Assembly (NCBI GenBank): GCA_028274465.1
Contig: CM051458.1
Span: 12,291,566-12,355,565, forward strand
Direction of reading: 5' to 3'
Source of the DNA: Plantago ovata
Taxonomy: Eukaryota; Streptophyta; Magnoliopsida; Lamiales; Plantaginaceae
DNA length: 64,000 nt
The notes beneath the pieces were generated by a model that did no database searches, was not told the DNA's origin, and saw nothing but the letters and a program-made list of their open reading frames with translations. Of this stretch, positions 25,801 through 38,076 are shown in pieces (the stretch's first letter is position 1; the number at the start of each line of letters is the position of its first letter). The translations under genes were made by a program, and so were the position numbers.

Positions 25801-27700
25801 ACGATCAATTTTTTTTATTTAAATTAAATTATACATACTATATATATTAAAGTCCAACACCATCTAACCCTAAAATCTCTCATTCCTCTTCCGCCCCCAT
25901 TCTTTCTTCTCTCAAATCTAAAATTTATTATTTCTTTTTCTTCGACTCTCACGGATTGTCAGCGCCAAACCTTACTTCTCCATTGTTGCTTCTGCTGCTC
26001 TATCTCCAAGTGCGTTGCCACCATAGCAAAATGGTTTCCCAAATCAAGCATGGTATTATCATTAAATTCATCGGAAGGACTAGATCTCGTGGTCTAGTCA
26101 CTAAAGTGAGATTTAAGTTCATTGATGAAGGGGCCTTTTAGAGAGTTGAATGTTTTTGTGATGTATAGAGATACTTTATAGAAATCTCGATTGTGATTCT
26201 TTCTTTACCTTGTCTGATGTTCAACGTTATGAGATCTTATGTCATTAGTACGACCAATATTCCCTTTCTGAGCCAGTTATGTTTAGAAGACGTCCAGTTT
26301 GTGCGATTTATAACGAGCTTATGAAAACTTAGTATTGGAGACAGGTCAGAAGTTCAACAAAATCCACGCTTTCGCAATGAACAACGGTCGTCTGGCACAG
26401 CGGGAGATGATGATCATATGGAAGTTTGTTGCAGAAAACCTAGGAGTTTTAAATATAGTGAACCTATTGATTCGAGGTACCCAAGGAACGGAATTCATGG
26501 TGGCATAAGCAATGATGATGGACCCAATCTGATGGTGGAGATGTTGGTGGAAAATGAGACGACCATGAACGGAGGAACCGTGACCCACGATTTTATCGGT
26601 GATGACCTTGAACTAGATCTAATCGTGGACGAGTATGGCCAATATCTGGTGGTTGGTGGGTATGTGGAAGATAAATCGAGGTTGGACATAGAGGAGAAGT
26701 AGGTTCGATGTAAAAACGAGCATGGAGTTGAAGAAACATGTTCGTTTTCAATGGCGGATTGTAACTTTGGTTCCAAATCAATGGTTAAAGGCTTCGGATG
26801 ATAAAGTTGGTCGATATGAACTCCATGGTGCAAGAATCAATATAAGTTTGGTTGAGAGAGGAAACGAAACAAAACTCCAAGAGTGCTTCAACGGCGGACG
26901 ATCTTGCACAGATGGCCTAGACAGTGGCTAGTCCAGTATATGTATAGTGGGGACACTTGCCCCACTCAAAATAATTATTTTTCTTACTGCATAAGGTATT
27001 TCACATTTTTCCCCGTCTAATAATTAATTTTGACCCGCCCTAAATTTATGAAAGATAATACAACAAGATACTCGTTCAGTGTCCCAAAAGCAAACTAAAC
27101 TTGTAAATATTTTGGCACGTTAAGGTTGAAATTTGTAATATATTATGGTGTAAACTCAATTTTACTCCGTATACTTGTGTGTAAATTTAATAATCTCAAT
27201 TTGAAATTGAGATAAAATGATTTTATAATTATGTTTCTCCACTTTTGTTGCCTAATTTTATAGTTTCAAAATTTTCGGCCAAATTGTTTCACCGCATAAC
27301 AAATTTGCCCCCTCTGACTGATGTTGCTAGCCCCCGCCTAGAGAAGAAGATCTAAACACGCCAGTCTGACATGTAATAGGATGAACCGGTTGAACCAACA
27401 ACCAAATCATTTTTCCAAGAACTAGTGAATTGTGCCAAGATTCGCGAATTGAGAGCGCAAACTTGATGAATTGTTCGCGTCAGAGCGTGTGCAAGGGTAG
27501 GAATTCATGTTAGGGTCACAAACGACGTATGGAACTCACTGCAGGCGTGTGAGGTGGATAGGGCAAGTGGCAACATGTGGTGATGGTTTGAAGGTGCTTA
27601 CAAGACCAAATGAGCTTGTAAACAAGCGTGGGCAGCTTGGTAGGATTGGTGCACCGTAGGGTTCTAGCAGTGTATGATCTCACTTCTAAGGCTTCTACAA
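22807..27700. other. AT-rich intergenic stretch, no supported gene
   Basis: About 4.9 kb without a gene I can support. It holds a small tandem repeat (23651-23810). A CTAGGGCTGGGCAT-type MITE end is near 25638, followed by a run of AATCCGAAA-like motifs to about 25830. Several open frames (25956-26141, 26418-26702, 26722-26931, 27516-27773) have no recognisable domain. The 26400-26930 part is less AT-rich than its surroundings and may be a gene fragment. Confidence 0.5.
23651..23810. repeat. Three-copy tandem repeat, about 55-60 bp unit
   Basis: Three imperfect direct repeats share the string GATTCGAACC or GATTTGAACC followed by (A/C)CACCTTCAA. The string resembles a reversed tRNA B-box, but no cloverleaf can be built. 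Confidence 0.65.
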
Positions 27701-27870
27701 CACTTGTCGACCTTGAAATGGAGGATACACGGACAGGCGAGATTGCTATACTTGTATCATAGGTAATTAACAAATGTTCCTTTCAATGGATGTGCTTGTG
27801 AATTGTATCATAGGAATATACCCATAAGCTATACAATTGAAGTGTATTTAGGTGATTTAAATGTGCATGG

Positions 27871-29877
27871 AATTCTTGTACTGAAAAAAACCCTCTCAAA
27901 AAATCATCTCTCTAGAAAACCTTCTAACTCAACCCCTAAACTAGCCACTCCTCCTCCCTTGTCTCAGAACGGAGCTTCTACTCCGATCTGGTTAACTCCA
28001 GATCGAAGGAAACTCCGATTTTCCTCCGATCTGTCGTCTTCTTTCCTTTGTTTTCTTCATTTTTCTTTTTTCCTTCTTGCTTTTCCAGATCTTAGATTTG
28101 GATCTTGGGTTTTTTTTCTCTTTTCTTCCTTTTGCCTACAAATACAAGTACAAGCCCTTGATTCTTTTCCTTCAATCACCAATCAATCATTTCCAGAGAT
28201 ATCAAAATCGGACAAGAAGACGGTGGTGGTGATTAGGTGTTGGTGGTGACGGTAGTGGTGATTGGTGATGGTGACTAAGTGGTGGTAGTGGTGATTGTGG
28301 TGGTAACTAAGGAGGCGGTGGTTTTGGTGATGATGGTGACTAGCGGTGGCGATAAGGTGATGGTGTTGGTGATGGTGACTGGTGGTGATGACTAGGCGGT
28401 GAGGCGGTGGTTTTGGTGATGATGGTGACTGGCGGTGACTGACGGTGGTGGTGCTGACTGGCGGTGGCGACTAGGTGATGGTGTTGGTAACTCGGTGGTG
28501 GTGGTGATGATTATGGAGGTTGATTGGTGGGGTTGGTGGTGACTCGTGGTGGAAACTACGGAGGCATTGGTGGTGACGATGGAGGTTGGTTGATGGTAAC
28601 TATAGGCGGTGACGATGGTGATTGGTGGTGGTCACTATGGTGTTGGTGGTGACAATTACGTTTAAGGTGGTGACGAAGTTGTTGGTGGTGACAAAGCTGC
28701 CGGACATTAGGTGGTGACGAAGCTGTTGGTGGTGACGAAGCTTCTGGACTCTAGGTGGTGACGAAGCTATTGGTGGGGATGAAGCTGTTGGTGGAGACGA
28801 AGCTGCCGGATGTTAGGTGGTGACGACTAGGCGGTGAGGTGGTGGTTTTGGTGATGATGGTGACTGGCGGTGGTGGTGGTGATTGGCGGTGGCGACTAGG
28901 TGATGGTGTTGGTAACTCGGTGGTGGTGGTGATGATTATGGAGGTTGATTGGTGGTGACTCGTGGTGGAGACTACGGAGGCGGTGGTGGTGATGATGGAG
29001 GTTGGTTGATGGTAACTATAGGCGGTGACGATGGTGATTGGTGGTGGTCACTATGGTGTTGGTGGTGACAATTATGTTTAAGGTGGTGACGAAGTTGTTG
29101 GTGGTGATGAAGTTGGTGGTGACAAAGCTGCCGGACGTTAGGTTGTGACGAAGCTTCTGGACTCTAGGTGGTGACGAAGCTATTGGTGGTGATGAAGCTG
29201 TTGGTGGTGACGAAGCTGCCGGATGTTAGGTGGTGACGAAGCTGTCGAATTCTAGGTGGTGATGAAGCTGTTGATGGTGAAGAAGTTGTCGGACGTTAGG
29301 TGGTGATGAAGCTGCTGGTGGTGACGAAGCTGCCGATGCTAGGTGGTGACGAAACTGCTGCTGACTGAGGTGAAGTCGATGGTTTAGGGTCGGGTGAGCA
29401 CGTTTTTCATTTTGTCGGTCCATCTCATTTTCTGATGATGTTTTCCACTGTATGACCGAATCTTTGGCAACAATCCCGGAGCTCTTCAAGCTGCGACGAC
29501 GGGAGGGAAGCTGATTTGGGGAAGAAGTTTATTTATGTGCTCAGTTCGAACTACTTTCACTATTTCGTTAAAGCTCGCCGTCAAGTTCTGCGAAATTGCT
29601 ACGCCTTGAAAAATTAGTTGCTTCACATTTGCCGTTTGTGATATGTGACGTTCGAAGGGCAAGGCTTGACCGGAGCAAAGGCGGGTTGGGATGGAGATGT
29701 GGAAGGGCGTGTGGGTTTTGAGGTTTGGGTGAGGGGTTCCTTGTTTGGTTGGTTCGTTTTCCCTTTTGTTGTTGTTTTTACGTTGTGTGTTTTTTGTTGT
29801 GTTTCGAGCAGTTCTTATGCTCGTTCTGTTTTTTTTTTTAATTAATAAAAAAGAAAATTTGGCCACTTAAAAAAAAA
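27871..29877 (+). mobile_element. LINE-like non-autonomous retroposon containing a minisatellite, 8-bp TSD
   Basis: The block is flanked by GTGCATGG at 27863-27870 and 29878-29885 and ends in a run of A. Near its 3' end it has TTAATTAATAAAAAAG, like the 3' ends of plant LINEs. The paralogous flank at 48815-48840 reads straight through (GAATGTGCATGACTTGG) without the 2-kb block, so this is an insertion in the D-copy flank only. Its 5' part is a T/C-rich leader with GATCTGGTTAACTCCAGATC. The middle is a G/T-rich minisatellite. No reverse transcriptase is present. It is either a deleted LINE or a retroposed transcript. Confidence 0.75.
28215..29375. repeat. GGTGGTGAC-type minisatellite with a 435-bp higher-order duplication
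   Basis: More than a kilobase is built from GGTGGTGAC, GGTGGTGATG and GACGAAGCTG(C/T) units of variable length. A higher-order copy is evident: the block starting ACTAGGCGGTGAGG at 28391 recurs at 28826, a spacing of 435 bp, with the same order of sub-units. All open frames here, on both strands, are repeat-derived. Confidence 0.85.
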
Positions 29878-29885
29878 GTGCATGG

Positions 29886-30570
29886 CTTGGTTGTCGTAGT
29901 TGGTGGCACTAGTATGATGCAGTTGAGTTAGGAGGTGGTGTCAGTCATCAGACGATGGTATGTAGTGACGAGGAATCGGAGGAGGAGGAATGCGTGCAAG
30001 GTTCGGTGGTCGTAACTACCAACAGTGGGTATCTAAGTAAGCTAGACAAAGTTGTACCAAAAATCTGAATTTGTCAAGAGAAAGAGAAAGGTTGGTACTT
30101 TTGTCATCATAAATGATGAATGGAGTCTGCTAGACACAAGGGGCGGCGCATTGCAACTACATGTTATGGTGACATGGATACGTAGCATCTTAGTTTTACT
30201 TACAGTGTCTCATAAAAATTTTACCCACTTTATTTACTTTTCTGACTGTCCAACAATACTTTACACTTATTAAAAAATTAAACCACCTCACATATTAAGA
30301 ATATTATCTTTAAAAAAATCATTACAATTTTGCCAGTTGTATTCCAATTAAAAAGATAACACAACCTATTAAGAGAAAGTATCAAATTGAGCTATTAGAT
30401 TTATAATATTCAAGGAACGACTAACATCATAAGTATTATATATACAACCTCTTAAAAAACCCAATCCAAAATTAAACTTGAACAATTAAAAAAAAAGATG
30501 AGTAGAACATATGACCCTTATGACCGTATCTAGGCACATACAACTATACCTCATCATACATCATTTGCAG
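29886..30570. other. 3' flank of NPF copy D, paralogous to 48830-49940
   Basis: Long stretches match the flank of copy E, for example around GGTATGTAGTGACGAGGAAT and GACACAAGGGGCGGCGCATT. It continues across the Harbinger insertion at 45800. No gene. Confidence 0.7.
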
Positions 30571-31609
30571 TAAGAGCCCGTTTGGTTCAGTAGGAAAAGG
30601 AATTTTTTTTGGTAAAATGCACCCCTTTTCCTTGTTTGGTTGATAGGAAAACAAAAAAAGAAAAGTGGTTAATTGGTCAGACCGGCTTTTCCTAAAAGCG
30701 AACCGAAAATGTCCAATCCCAGTTTTTATGCACAAAAATTACAAATTTTTCCTACTTCATTTTCCAACGGGGGGCAGGAAAACAGTTTTGGAAAAATTTG
30801 TCATATTTTCGGATGCCGCTTTTGACCCCCAAATCGAAAAATTTGTCCCCATAATACCCACAGTCTGCCATCAAATTACTTCCCACCATTTCCCCCAAAA
30901 TATCAAAATCTATTTCCCTTTCCCCCAATTTCATTCCACAGTTTGACGAAGAAAGCTAGGGTTCTTTCTCTCTCATTGCACCGTTCATACCGTGTAAGTC
31001 CTGTTTGACTACGGAGATCCGACGAGGTTAATCATTTGTTGTTTGTTGTCTATACTTACTCGCCTTTCATTCTGTAGGTTGTGGGTGTTAGCCAATTCGC
31101 CGTAGTCGGAGGTTGAAGAGTTTCCAGCAGCTGGTTAGTTTTTAATCTTCTTCCTTTCCTTGCTATGCTTGAGCGCCACTATCCTAGATCTACAATTATG
31201 TCGGTTGTTCTTGTATATTAGTAGGCTGTACATGTGCAATTTTATGATTTTACCTTTTCTCTCATGTATGAGTGTGTTCAATTGAACGATTCGAGCTTTC
31301 ATTGAATGGATTAATGAGAGTTCTAACTTGTATATGCTTGTTTTAGATGTTACTCCCTGAACTTTGATTTCTTGGGACTTATGTGGGCTTATCTTATAAA
31401 AAGTATTTGTCTGAGTTTGTGTTCTGTCAACCAACAATGTGGATGACTAAATAATATAATAAAAATTATTTGCCAGCTTCAATTTTTTTCAGCTATTGAT
31501 TGGTGTTATTAAAAAAAAATTATTTAAAGATAGTTTGTGTTCTGTTAACCAAAAATGATGATGACTTGACTGTAAATTGTTCTTACTTGGGGTTTTCGGA
31601 GTAGTTGTC

Positions 31610-33259
31610 ATGGATGCGAACGATGAGTCAGTTAGGCGTGTCTACGTAAGGAGAGTTGCAGTGGTTATGATTCTGCTGTGGTATTACATAACTCGGATTC
31701 GGCCAGGAGGGATGGTTGGTAGGGGTCCCATCAGGTACAACCTTAAAGCGAAAACGCCAGTGCAGTGGCGTTACATACAAAGGATATGCTATGAGAACGA
31801 TGTTAACTGTAAGAATGTGTTGAGAATGGACCGGCGATGTTTCCGTGAATTGGTCACTCTACTTGGGATGGGGGCGGGTTTAAAAGGTAGTCAATGGGTC
31901 ACAATTGAAGAGAAGGTTGCCAACTTTCTGATCATCATTGGCCATCACATGAAAAATAGGATCAATATGTTTGCATTCATGCGGTCCGGTCACACAATTA
32001 GCACTTACTTTCATGAGGTTTTGAAGGCTATCCTTCAACTCCACGATAAGCTTCTGGCTAAACCAGAACCTATCACTTCAGATTGTACGACCGAGCCTCT
32101 TAAACACTTCAAGGTAATATGATATGGTAGTTTGCTTAGTATTGGGTAATATTATATATAAAATTGTTTTTGGGTAGTTTGCTAATTGTCTGCAATGTTA
32201 TTGATCTTCGATATGTAGGGTTGCCTTGGTGCTCTCGATGGAACGTACATTGATGCAACTGCACAGAGCAAGCACGCTTGTTACTATAGGAGTAGGAAGG
32301 GCAATGTATCAATAAATGTTTTGGGGGTTTGCGATCAAAATGAGGTTCGTGTATGTGCTGACTGGTTGGGAAGGATCAGCTGCTGATGGAAAGGTACTCA
32401 CCGATGCTGTGACTAGGGAGGAAGGAGCCCTGCAGATTAAAGAAGGTTAGTTAGTAATGCAAGATGTGATCCTTTCATGGGTTTCCCCACTCGTATTTCT
32501 GTCAAACTTAGAATCTTGTTGTTTGTTTTATTTATTACAATTATCCAGTTCTTTTTTTTACATCCAAATAGCTGAAATAAAATTGACCAGAAATTCCCTT
32601 GCAAAGATTGGCAAATAGGAACGAAAACTTAGTTTATTTTCCATTTTTCACTTTAGAATCACCTAGAACGGAACACAATTCTGAATGATCACTTGCTTCT
32701 CACTTTGAACTTAAATGTTTATTTCGGCCTATCTTATTCTTGATGGATTCATGAAGTTTATTTGTATTGACCAGTAAACTGTATGCATTTTGTAGGTAAT
32801 TATTACCTAGTCGATGCTGGGTATGGACATGCTCCGGGTTTCATGGCCACTTATCGAAACACTCGGTACCACTTTCAGGAATGGGCTCGTGGCGATAGGG
32901 CTCCTCAGAACCAGCAAGAGTATTTTAATCTCAAACATGCAGCGGCTCGTAATGTTATTGAACGCACATTTGGACTGCTAAAGAAATGGTTTGCCATTCT
33001 ACGTTTGCCATCTTTCTACTCGATCGACACGCAGAATCACATCATAATTGCATGTTGCCTCCTGCACAACTTTCTCCGAAACCACGCACCAGATAATCTT
33101 TTGGAGGAAGAAGATTCATCTTCCGTTGAAGATGATGATGAACCCTCTCCCCAAAGGCCTAGAAACAATCCACCCCCAGCACGAGTCATTTCTGAGATCG
33201 ACTATGAGAACCCAACTTGGAATGAGTTGCGTGATGTAATGGCAACAATTATGTATTAG
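31610..33259 (+). pseudogene. PIF/Harbinger DDE transposase, frameshifted
   Basis: Three exons: 31610-32113, 32219-32445, 32796-33259, with GT/AG borders. Catalytic residues are visible: Asp in GALDGTYID (exon 2), Asp in YYLVDAGYGH (exon 3), Glu in NVIERTFGLLKKW (exon 3). The N-terminal part contains RCFRELVTLL and GHTISTYFHEVLKA, a helix-turn-helix-like region typical of the family. In exon 2, near 32340, the frame breaks after GVCDQN. The following FVYVLTGWEGSAADGKVL block is in another frame, consistent with loss of two bases compared with the family's NM(R/K)FVYVL pattern. Otherwise near full length and little decayed. Normally it cuts and pastes DNA together with the Myb-like ORF2 product in the nucleus. 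Confidence 0.9.
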
Positions 33260-33752
33260 CGTTACAAGGATTATCTGATTGCTTGTGGAAGGGGATGATC
33301 TATGTTGAGCCTTATTGGGTTTCTTATTTAATTTTTGTCTGTCTACTGTCAGCAAACTAATGTTTAAGTATGGTGTGATTGTTCAAACTGTATCATGCTA
33401 TCTGAAGGTTGTGTGCTTTTCCTTTTTATTTCAAATTTCTGTAATGAGGATATATGCCATACGGAACGTATTGCAATGACTTCATGACTTTGGTTAGAAG
33501 ATTACAATTTGTGAGACATTTCTGAGCATGAGCATTATTTGGTTTGATATTATGTCATATTTCCCTTGTTTGTTTTGTTAATACACACCACTTGTAATTT
33601 TCTTATGAATTTTTAAGAACTGATAAATATATATGTGGTCGGTTGAACTTGTGTTAAACCTTCTGTATTATTTATTTTTTAAATTGTGACTGATTTTCAA
33701 TTATGTTGTTATAGTACTTTATGGAGCCTGTAGGGGAGAATGCTCCCAATGA

Positions 33753-35088
33753 GTGGAGGAAATCCAGCCAGCAACCAAGTCAGTCGAAAATGCACCTGGA
33801 AGAGTGAATATGAGCCAAGGAGAAAGGCAGAATTCAGGTGAGGATAGAAGGATGCATTCAGCTGGAGTAACATACAGTCTAGACCAGATTTTCACTCCTT
33901 TGGGAGCCCATAACGTGGATGTTGGTGATGGTCCAAAAAAGCATGGCAGAAAGAGAGTCCCACGAACCAAGACTGGCGGAGCAAAGGCATCTGGTTTGAA
34001 GCCTAAGAGAGCAGCTCCAGAGCAGGCTAAAATACCTGTAGGCAATGACACGGAGGCAACCGATGATGAAGCGGATGAGGAGATCGTGAAGGAAGTGGAA
34101 TCTATCAAGGACAATGACTACTTCATCTGGACACCCGATGAAAATTGGGCCTTAATTGAAGCTATGCGCCTTGCTAAAGCTGCAGGCCACAAGTCTCAGC
34201 AAGGATTTAAAAAGGAAGGGCCTATTATGATGCTTGAATACATGCAGACCAAATTCCAGGTATCAAGCTGACACTCGACAATGTGAAACACCACATCAAA
34301 ACTTGGCGTCAATAGTTGCTTGCAATTCTAGAAATCAAAGGGAAGTCTGGTTCCGGGTGGTGTGATGTGGAAAAGAAGTTCTCAATGGATAAGGCCACAT
34401 GGAAAGATTTAACCAAGGTATATTCAAGTATTTGCCATTGTTAGATAAGTTAGAATGATAATTGTGCCACTTACTCTGTTTCATTTATATATTAAATTCT
34501 TGTTTCATTTATTATTTAATGTTACGTGCCATATTTGATTGTCTTTGTGTGCAAAAATTTGGTAAAGCCATTGAGGGAAAGCTTGATAAGCCATTGCCGT
34601 ATTACGATGCTTGGGTGGAGATATATGGGACAGACCGAGCATCGGGGAAGAAGGCAGTTGATGTTGTTACGACGGTGCAGAGGATCATGGCTAACGATAG
34701 GTACCGATCGATTGTGTCTGATGATCTAACAGTTGATGAGAATGGGAATATTTGCACAGGCAGCAATGTACCTGATGCGTCCGACTCAAACACCAAAGGC
34801 AAGCGCAAGCGTGGATTCCTTGATGCAGAGTTCCTCGAGGCTGTAAAGGTGATGATCGTTCCAGCTCCGGTGACGATGGGGGATGCACGTGCAAAGATGC
34901 GGGCCAGTCTGAACGAGGAGCTAGATAAATTTCCCAAGTTGGAAAGGATGGACAGAATTATTATTGGCGATGTCATTTGCACAACCAAGGGAAATCTGGA
35001 TCATTTCTTATCACTCAAACATGAAGACCGTGAGGCGTATGTGAAATTAGAGCTATACAGGATGAATAAGGATGCATGGGATGATTAA
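33753..35088 (+). pseudogene. Harbinger ORF2: Myb/SANT-like DNA-binding protein, damaged
   Basis: Exon 1 encodes a basic stretch (KKHGRKRVPRTKTGG), an acidic spacer and the Myb/SANT-like helix region with WTPDENWALIEAMRLAK and MMLEYMQTKF. Near 34260 the frame breaks by one base; the next block LTLDNVKHHIKTWR continues in another frame and then meets TAG at about 34314. The second exon (about 34556-35088) encodes KPLPYYDAWVEIYGTDRASG and a C-terminal domain ending MNKDAWDD. The expected splice acceptor before it reads GTGTGCAA with no AG. In intact elements ORF2 binds the termini and assists transposase nuclear import. Three lesions argue that this copy no longer works. Confidence 0.8.
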
Positions 35089-35858
35089 GAAGTTTGCTAC
35101 AGAAGCGGGTGCAGGTTCCTTGTAATACTGCAAGTATTTTGAAACAATTATTGGAACCATGGCTTTTGGGAGTAGAAACCTGAGTAATCTACTTTAAACT
35201 AATGATTTGAACCTGCCTTTAAATTATATTCGATTCAATATGTATTTGCTATGTTGCTGCGGCAAAGTAGTTTAAACTGTTATATTAAAACTCTGCCTAC
35301 TGTTAAACCTGAGAAGCAATGATCTTGATTATGAAAGCATACATGCCTGAAAGCATGTACTTGTTTAGATTATGAGCGATTAAATCTAATTTGATTCTCA
35401 TAGCCTTATATTCATTATTTAGATTGTGATAAAACATGTCCTTCTAATGCTTAAAATGCTCCGGTTTATTGAATGGTTTGAAAATAGGTCATGAACTTGT
35501 GTTCAATATCAAATAATAATATTGACTACTGTTGTGCAACATTTCTAGTATAAGATATGTTCTCGGATATATATAAGGCACAACCTAAAAAACTTCCAGG
35601 TGCATTTTAGGCTTTTTGTACACATATGTGCTAATTTATACTATAAATTATATACAACCAATGGTTGCTCCATACAGAAGCAGGGTGATTGAAGGGGGCT
35701 AATGTAGCAGAAGTTTTTGAGTTGTTTTAGATGTTGAGTGTTTGAATAAGTAAAAGGTATGGCAGCCATAAATCATGCTCAATTACCTTTGTGGTCTTAA
35801 ATATGATCCCAACCACCTAGCACCACATAATAGAAACTCAACTTCCGCCAAATCTGCC
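35089..35858. other. Spacer inside the Harbinger element
   Basis: AT-rich, between the ORF2 stop and the promoter of the next gene. I see no coding or RNA feature. Confidence 0.5.
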
Positions 35859-35866
35859 TATATATA
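35859..35866 (+). promoter_or_regulatory. TATA box of the PB1-like gene
   Basis: TATATATA followed by GGAGCCC, 139 bp before the ATG at 36005, with a pyrimidine-rich leader between. This is a normal plant core-promoter arrangement. Confidence 0.6.
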
Positions 35867-36004
35867 GGAGCCCAAGTCATTTGCTTTTTCTCACTCAATC
35901 CTATCCTCATCACTTCCCCCCCTCAATATCCAGAGCTAGAAAGAAAAAACCAGTCCCTATTTACTTGTCTCTTCCTCCAGCTTCATTCCCTTTTACCCAA
36001 CGAT

Positions 36005-36732
36005 ATGGCTGGTGAATACGGTTGCATTTCTTTGCCATTTTCCGAAGACACCTATCTCCCCGGTAAGTTGTACTCTTATCAACTATAAGCGTAAAAGCAT
36101 AATCTATTGTTTGTTTCCTTCATTTTTTTAATAATAGTTGGTGTTGGTTGTATATTGTATGTAGCATTACCTTGTTAGCTCAGGTTTTAACAGAGCCATG
36201 TCATATAAATAACTTGTGCTTGATTTGTTTCTTGCATGCAGCCCCGTTCGATCACCTTCGAAGATTGCGCGTCCATTACGGAGGCAGGTTGGACACATGC
36301 ATGGAGGATCATCAAGTTGACTATTTAGGTGGAGATGTGAGATACATCCATAACATTGATCCTGAGAGGTTTGGCGTTGGAAACCTCTTCTGTTGCATGC
36401 TCAAACTAGTTGAAGGCGAAGAGCTACCTTTCGTTGTCTTCTATGCCGGGGCATTTGAGGAGTGGCCTCAATGCCTACGGCCACTGAGGAACGACAGCGA
36501 TGTCGAGGCACTATTTCGTGATCTCCGCTTGAAGTCAGCCAGTTGTGGTGTACTTTTCTTCCAGGAGAGCACAACTGAATTCGAGGAAGAAGACGATGGA
36601 GAGATGGTGTATTCTCTACCAAACCCACTGGAGGACTACAATGATGAATTTGTCGATATGGACCTTCACCATGAACTTGCTTGGGAGAACCTTGAGTTTC
36701 AGGAGGAGCTTGGTATTGGTTTTGTTGAGTAG
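36005..36732 (+). CDS. Small PB1-like-domain protein carried by the Harbinger element, intact
   Basis: Two exons, 36005-36062 and 36242-36732 (donor GGTAAG, acceptor GCATGCAG), giving 182 aa and TAG. After a short head (MAGEYGCISLPFSEDTYLP), residues about 24-125 fit the PB1-like domain found at the N-terminus of plant MULE transposases. The signs are LRVHYGGRLDT, YLGGDVRYIHNIDPERFGV, a hydrophobic strand FVVFYAG and LRPLRNDSDVEALFRDL. The C-terminal third is very acidic. There is no transposase, SWIM or zinc-knuckle part. It has its own TATA box and is a complete gene, not a frayed MULE piece. Role unknown; PB1-like folds usually mediate protein-protein contacts. This is the only cargo gene that reads without a break. 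Confidence 0.72.
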
Positions 36733-38076
36733 CTTGTGTATGAGCGTGAGCTTCCCGAAATCACTGAAGATCCACTTCCCAGGCCTGCAACCTGAATCGA
36801 TGTGCTGAACTTAAGTTATAGCCTGAACTCTATCTTTATCATTTGATTGCAATGTTCTTAGCTTATCTTTTGCTAGTACTTATTTAAATTTTAGAACTCT
36901 GTTGTTGTCCTGTCCTCCTTGTAATGTCTACTATTATGATGTACTGTTTGCGATGTATTAAATGGTTAAGTTTATTATCTAGTTGTCATATCATGTTATC
37001 AATCTCCAAAGAAAAAATACCAGAGAAACTCATGATTTGATGATTTCAGAATTTGGGAACCAGAGAGTTCAGTTATTAAGGTATTTGTTTGGGTTTGTTT
37101 TCAAAAACATTTTAATTGGAAGTTCTGATTATTTCAGCGGGTTTTGTCACAAATGTACAAGTCACAAATGACAATATAAACTCATGAAAGTGTGTAACAG
37201 AAACTTAATCAACATGAATATCAGATTTGAGTTGCCTTACCATAATTTGAGTCTATGTAGCAGAAAATATTTTAGAATTTACTTCTCTTCACTTTTTGAT
37301 ACTTGTCTGCATCTACAATTGAATAATTCATGCAAGTGCATGTTCATTTGATTAATTCAACACAACAGTTTTATTCATGTACAAGATAAATGAGCTTGAT
37401 GGTCTGTAAAGTTACTTGCAAAGATTAAACCAGATTATTTTCAAAAAACATAGACTGGAAAGAAACTTGAGTTTCCAGCTTCCTTCAACCAACAACAGCA
37501 ACAGAAATATATTGTAAAATTTCACTAATGGGAATTTTGGAAACTTGAAATTGTGTAAGGATCAAATCAAACTGGACTTTCATGCCTAAACTAAACATGG
37601 GTGAAAAATCTGTTGAGTTATATCTATAACGCTAAGTAATAAAATTTAAATTAGTGTGAAAAATAGGTTCGTAGCACTACAGATTTTTCTGCATTTCATG
37701 CCTTACTTTCTAGTAGACTCGTTCGTGAATGTAAATGTTTAACTCATATGAAAGTACTTAAGACCTGAGTTTGATTAAGAATTTAACTTGGATCCTTGTA
37801 AGTCCAACAAAAGCTGTAAAAGTTGTGCTGCAAATTGAGTTTGAGAAAAACATTTAAATCTTCATTGACAATCACCCTACACTTCTTCACACAACCATAA
37901 CAATCCACACAATAGTACCTTTGTGGATGTCTGGCAACTGGATAGATCCAATTTAGTTAAACTATAGAGAATTCATAAACCATGACATGCAGAAAACAAC
38001 AACCTTGGAAATAGAAAAAGCCACTCCTAAGAAATTAAATTGTGGTGGTGATTGAAATGGTGGTACCACTTGCTGA
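36733..38076. other. Non-coding spacer inside the Harbinger element
   Basis: AT-rich. It contains the tail of the plus-strand PB1-like gene and the 3' side of the convergent minus-strand gene. Nothing else recognised. Confidence 0.5.

Noticed and set aside
26418..26931. A host protein-coding gene
   Set aside because: The frames are open for 70-95 codons but no family motif, splice structure or promoter could be supported; left as a possible gene fragment in the intergenic note.
28215..29489. Open frames rich in His, Leu and Ser over the GGTGGTGAC array
   Set aside because: They follow the minisatellite period and are equally open on the opposite strand; no start context or domain.
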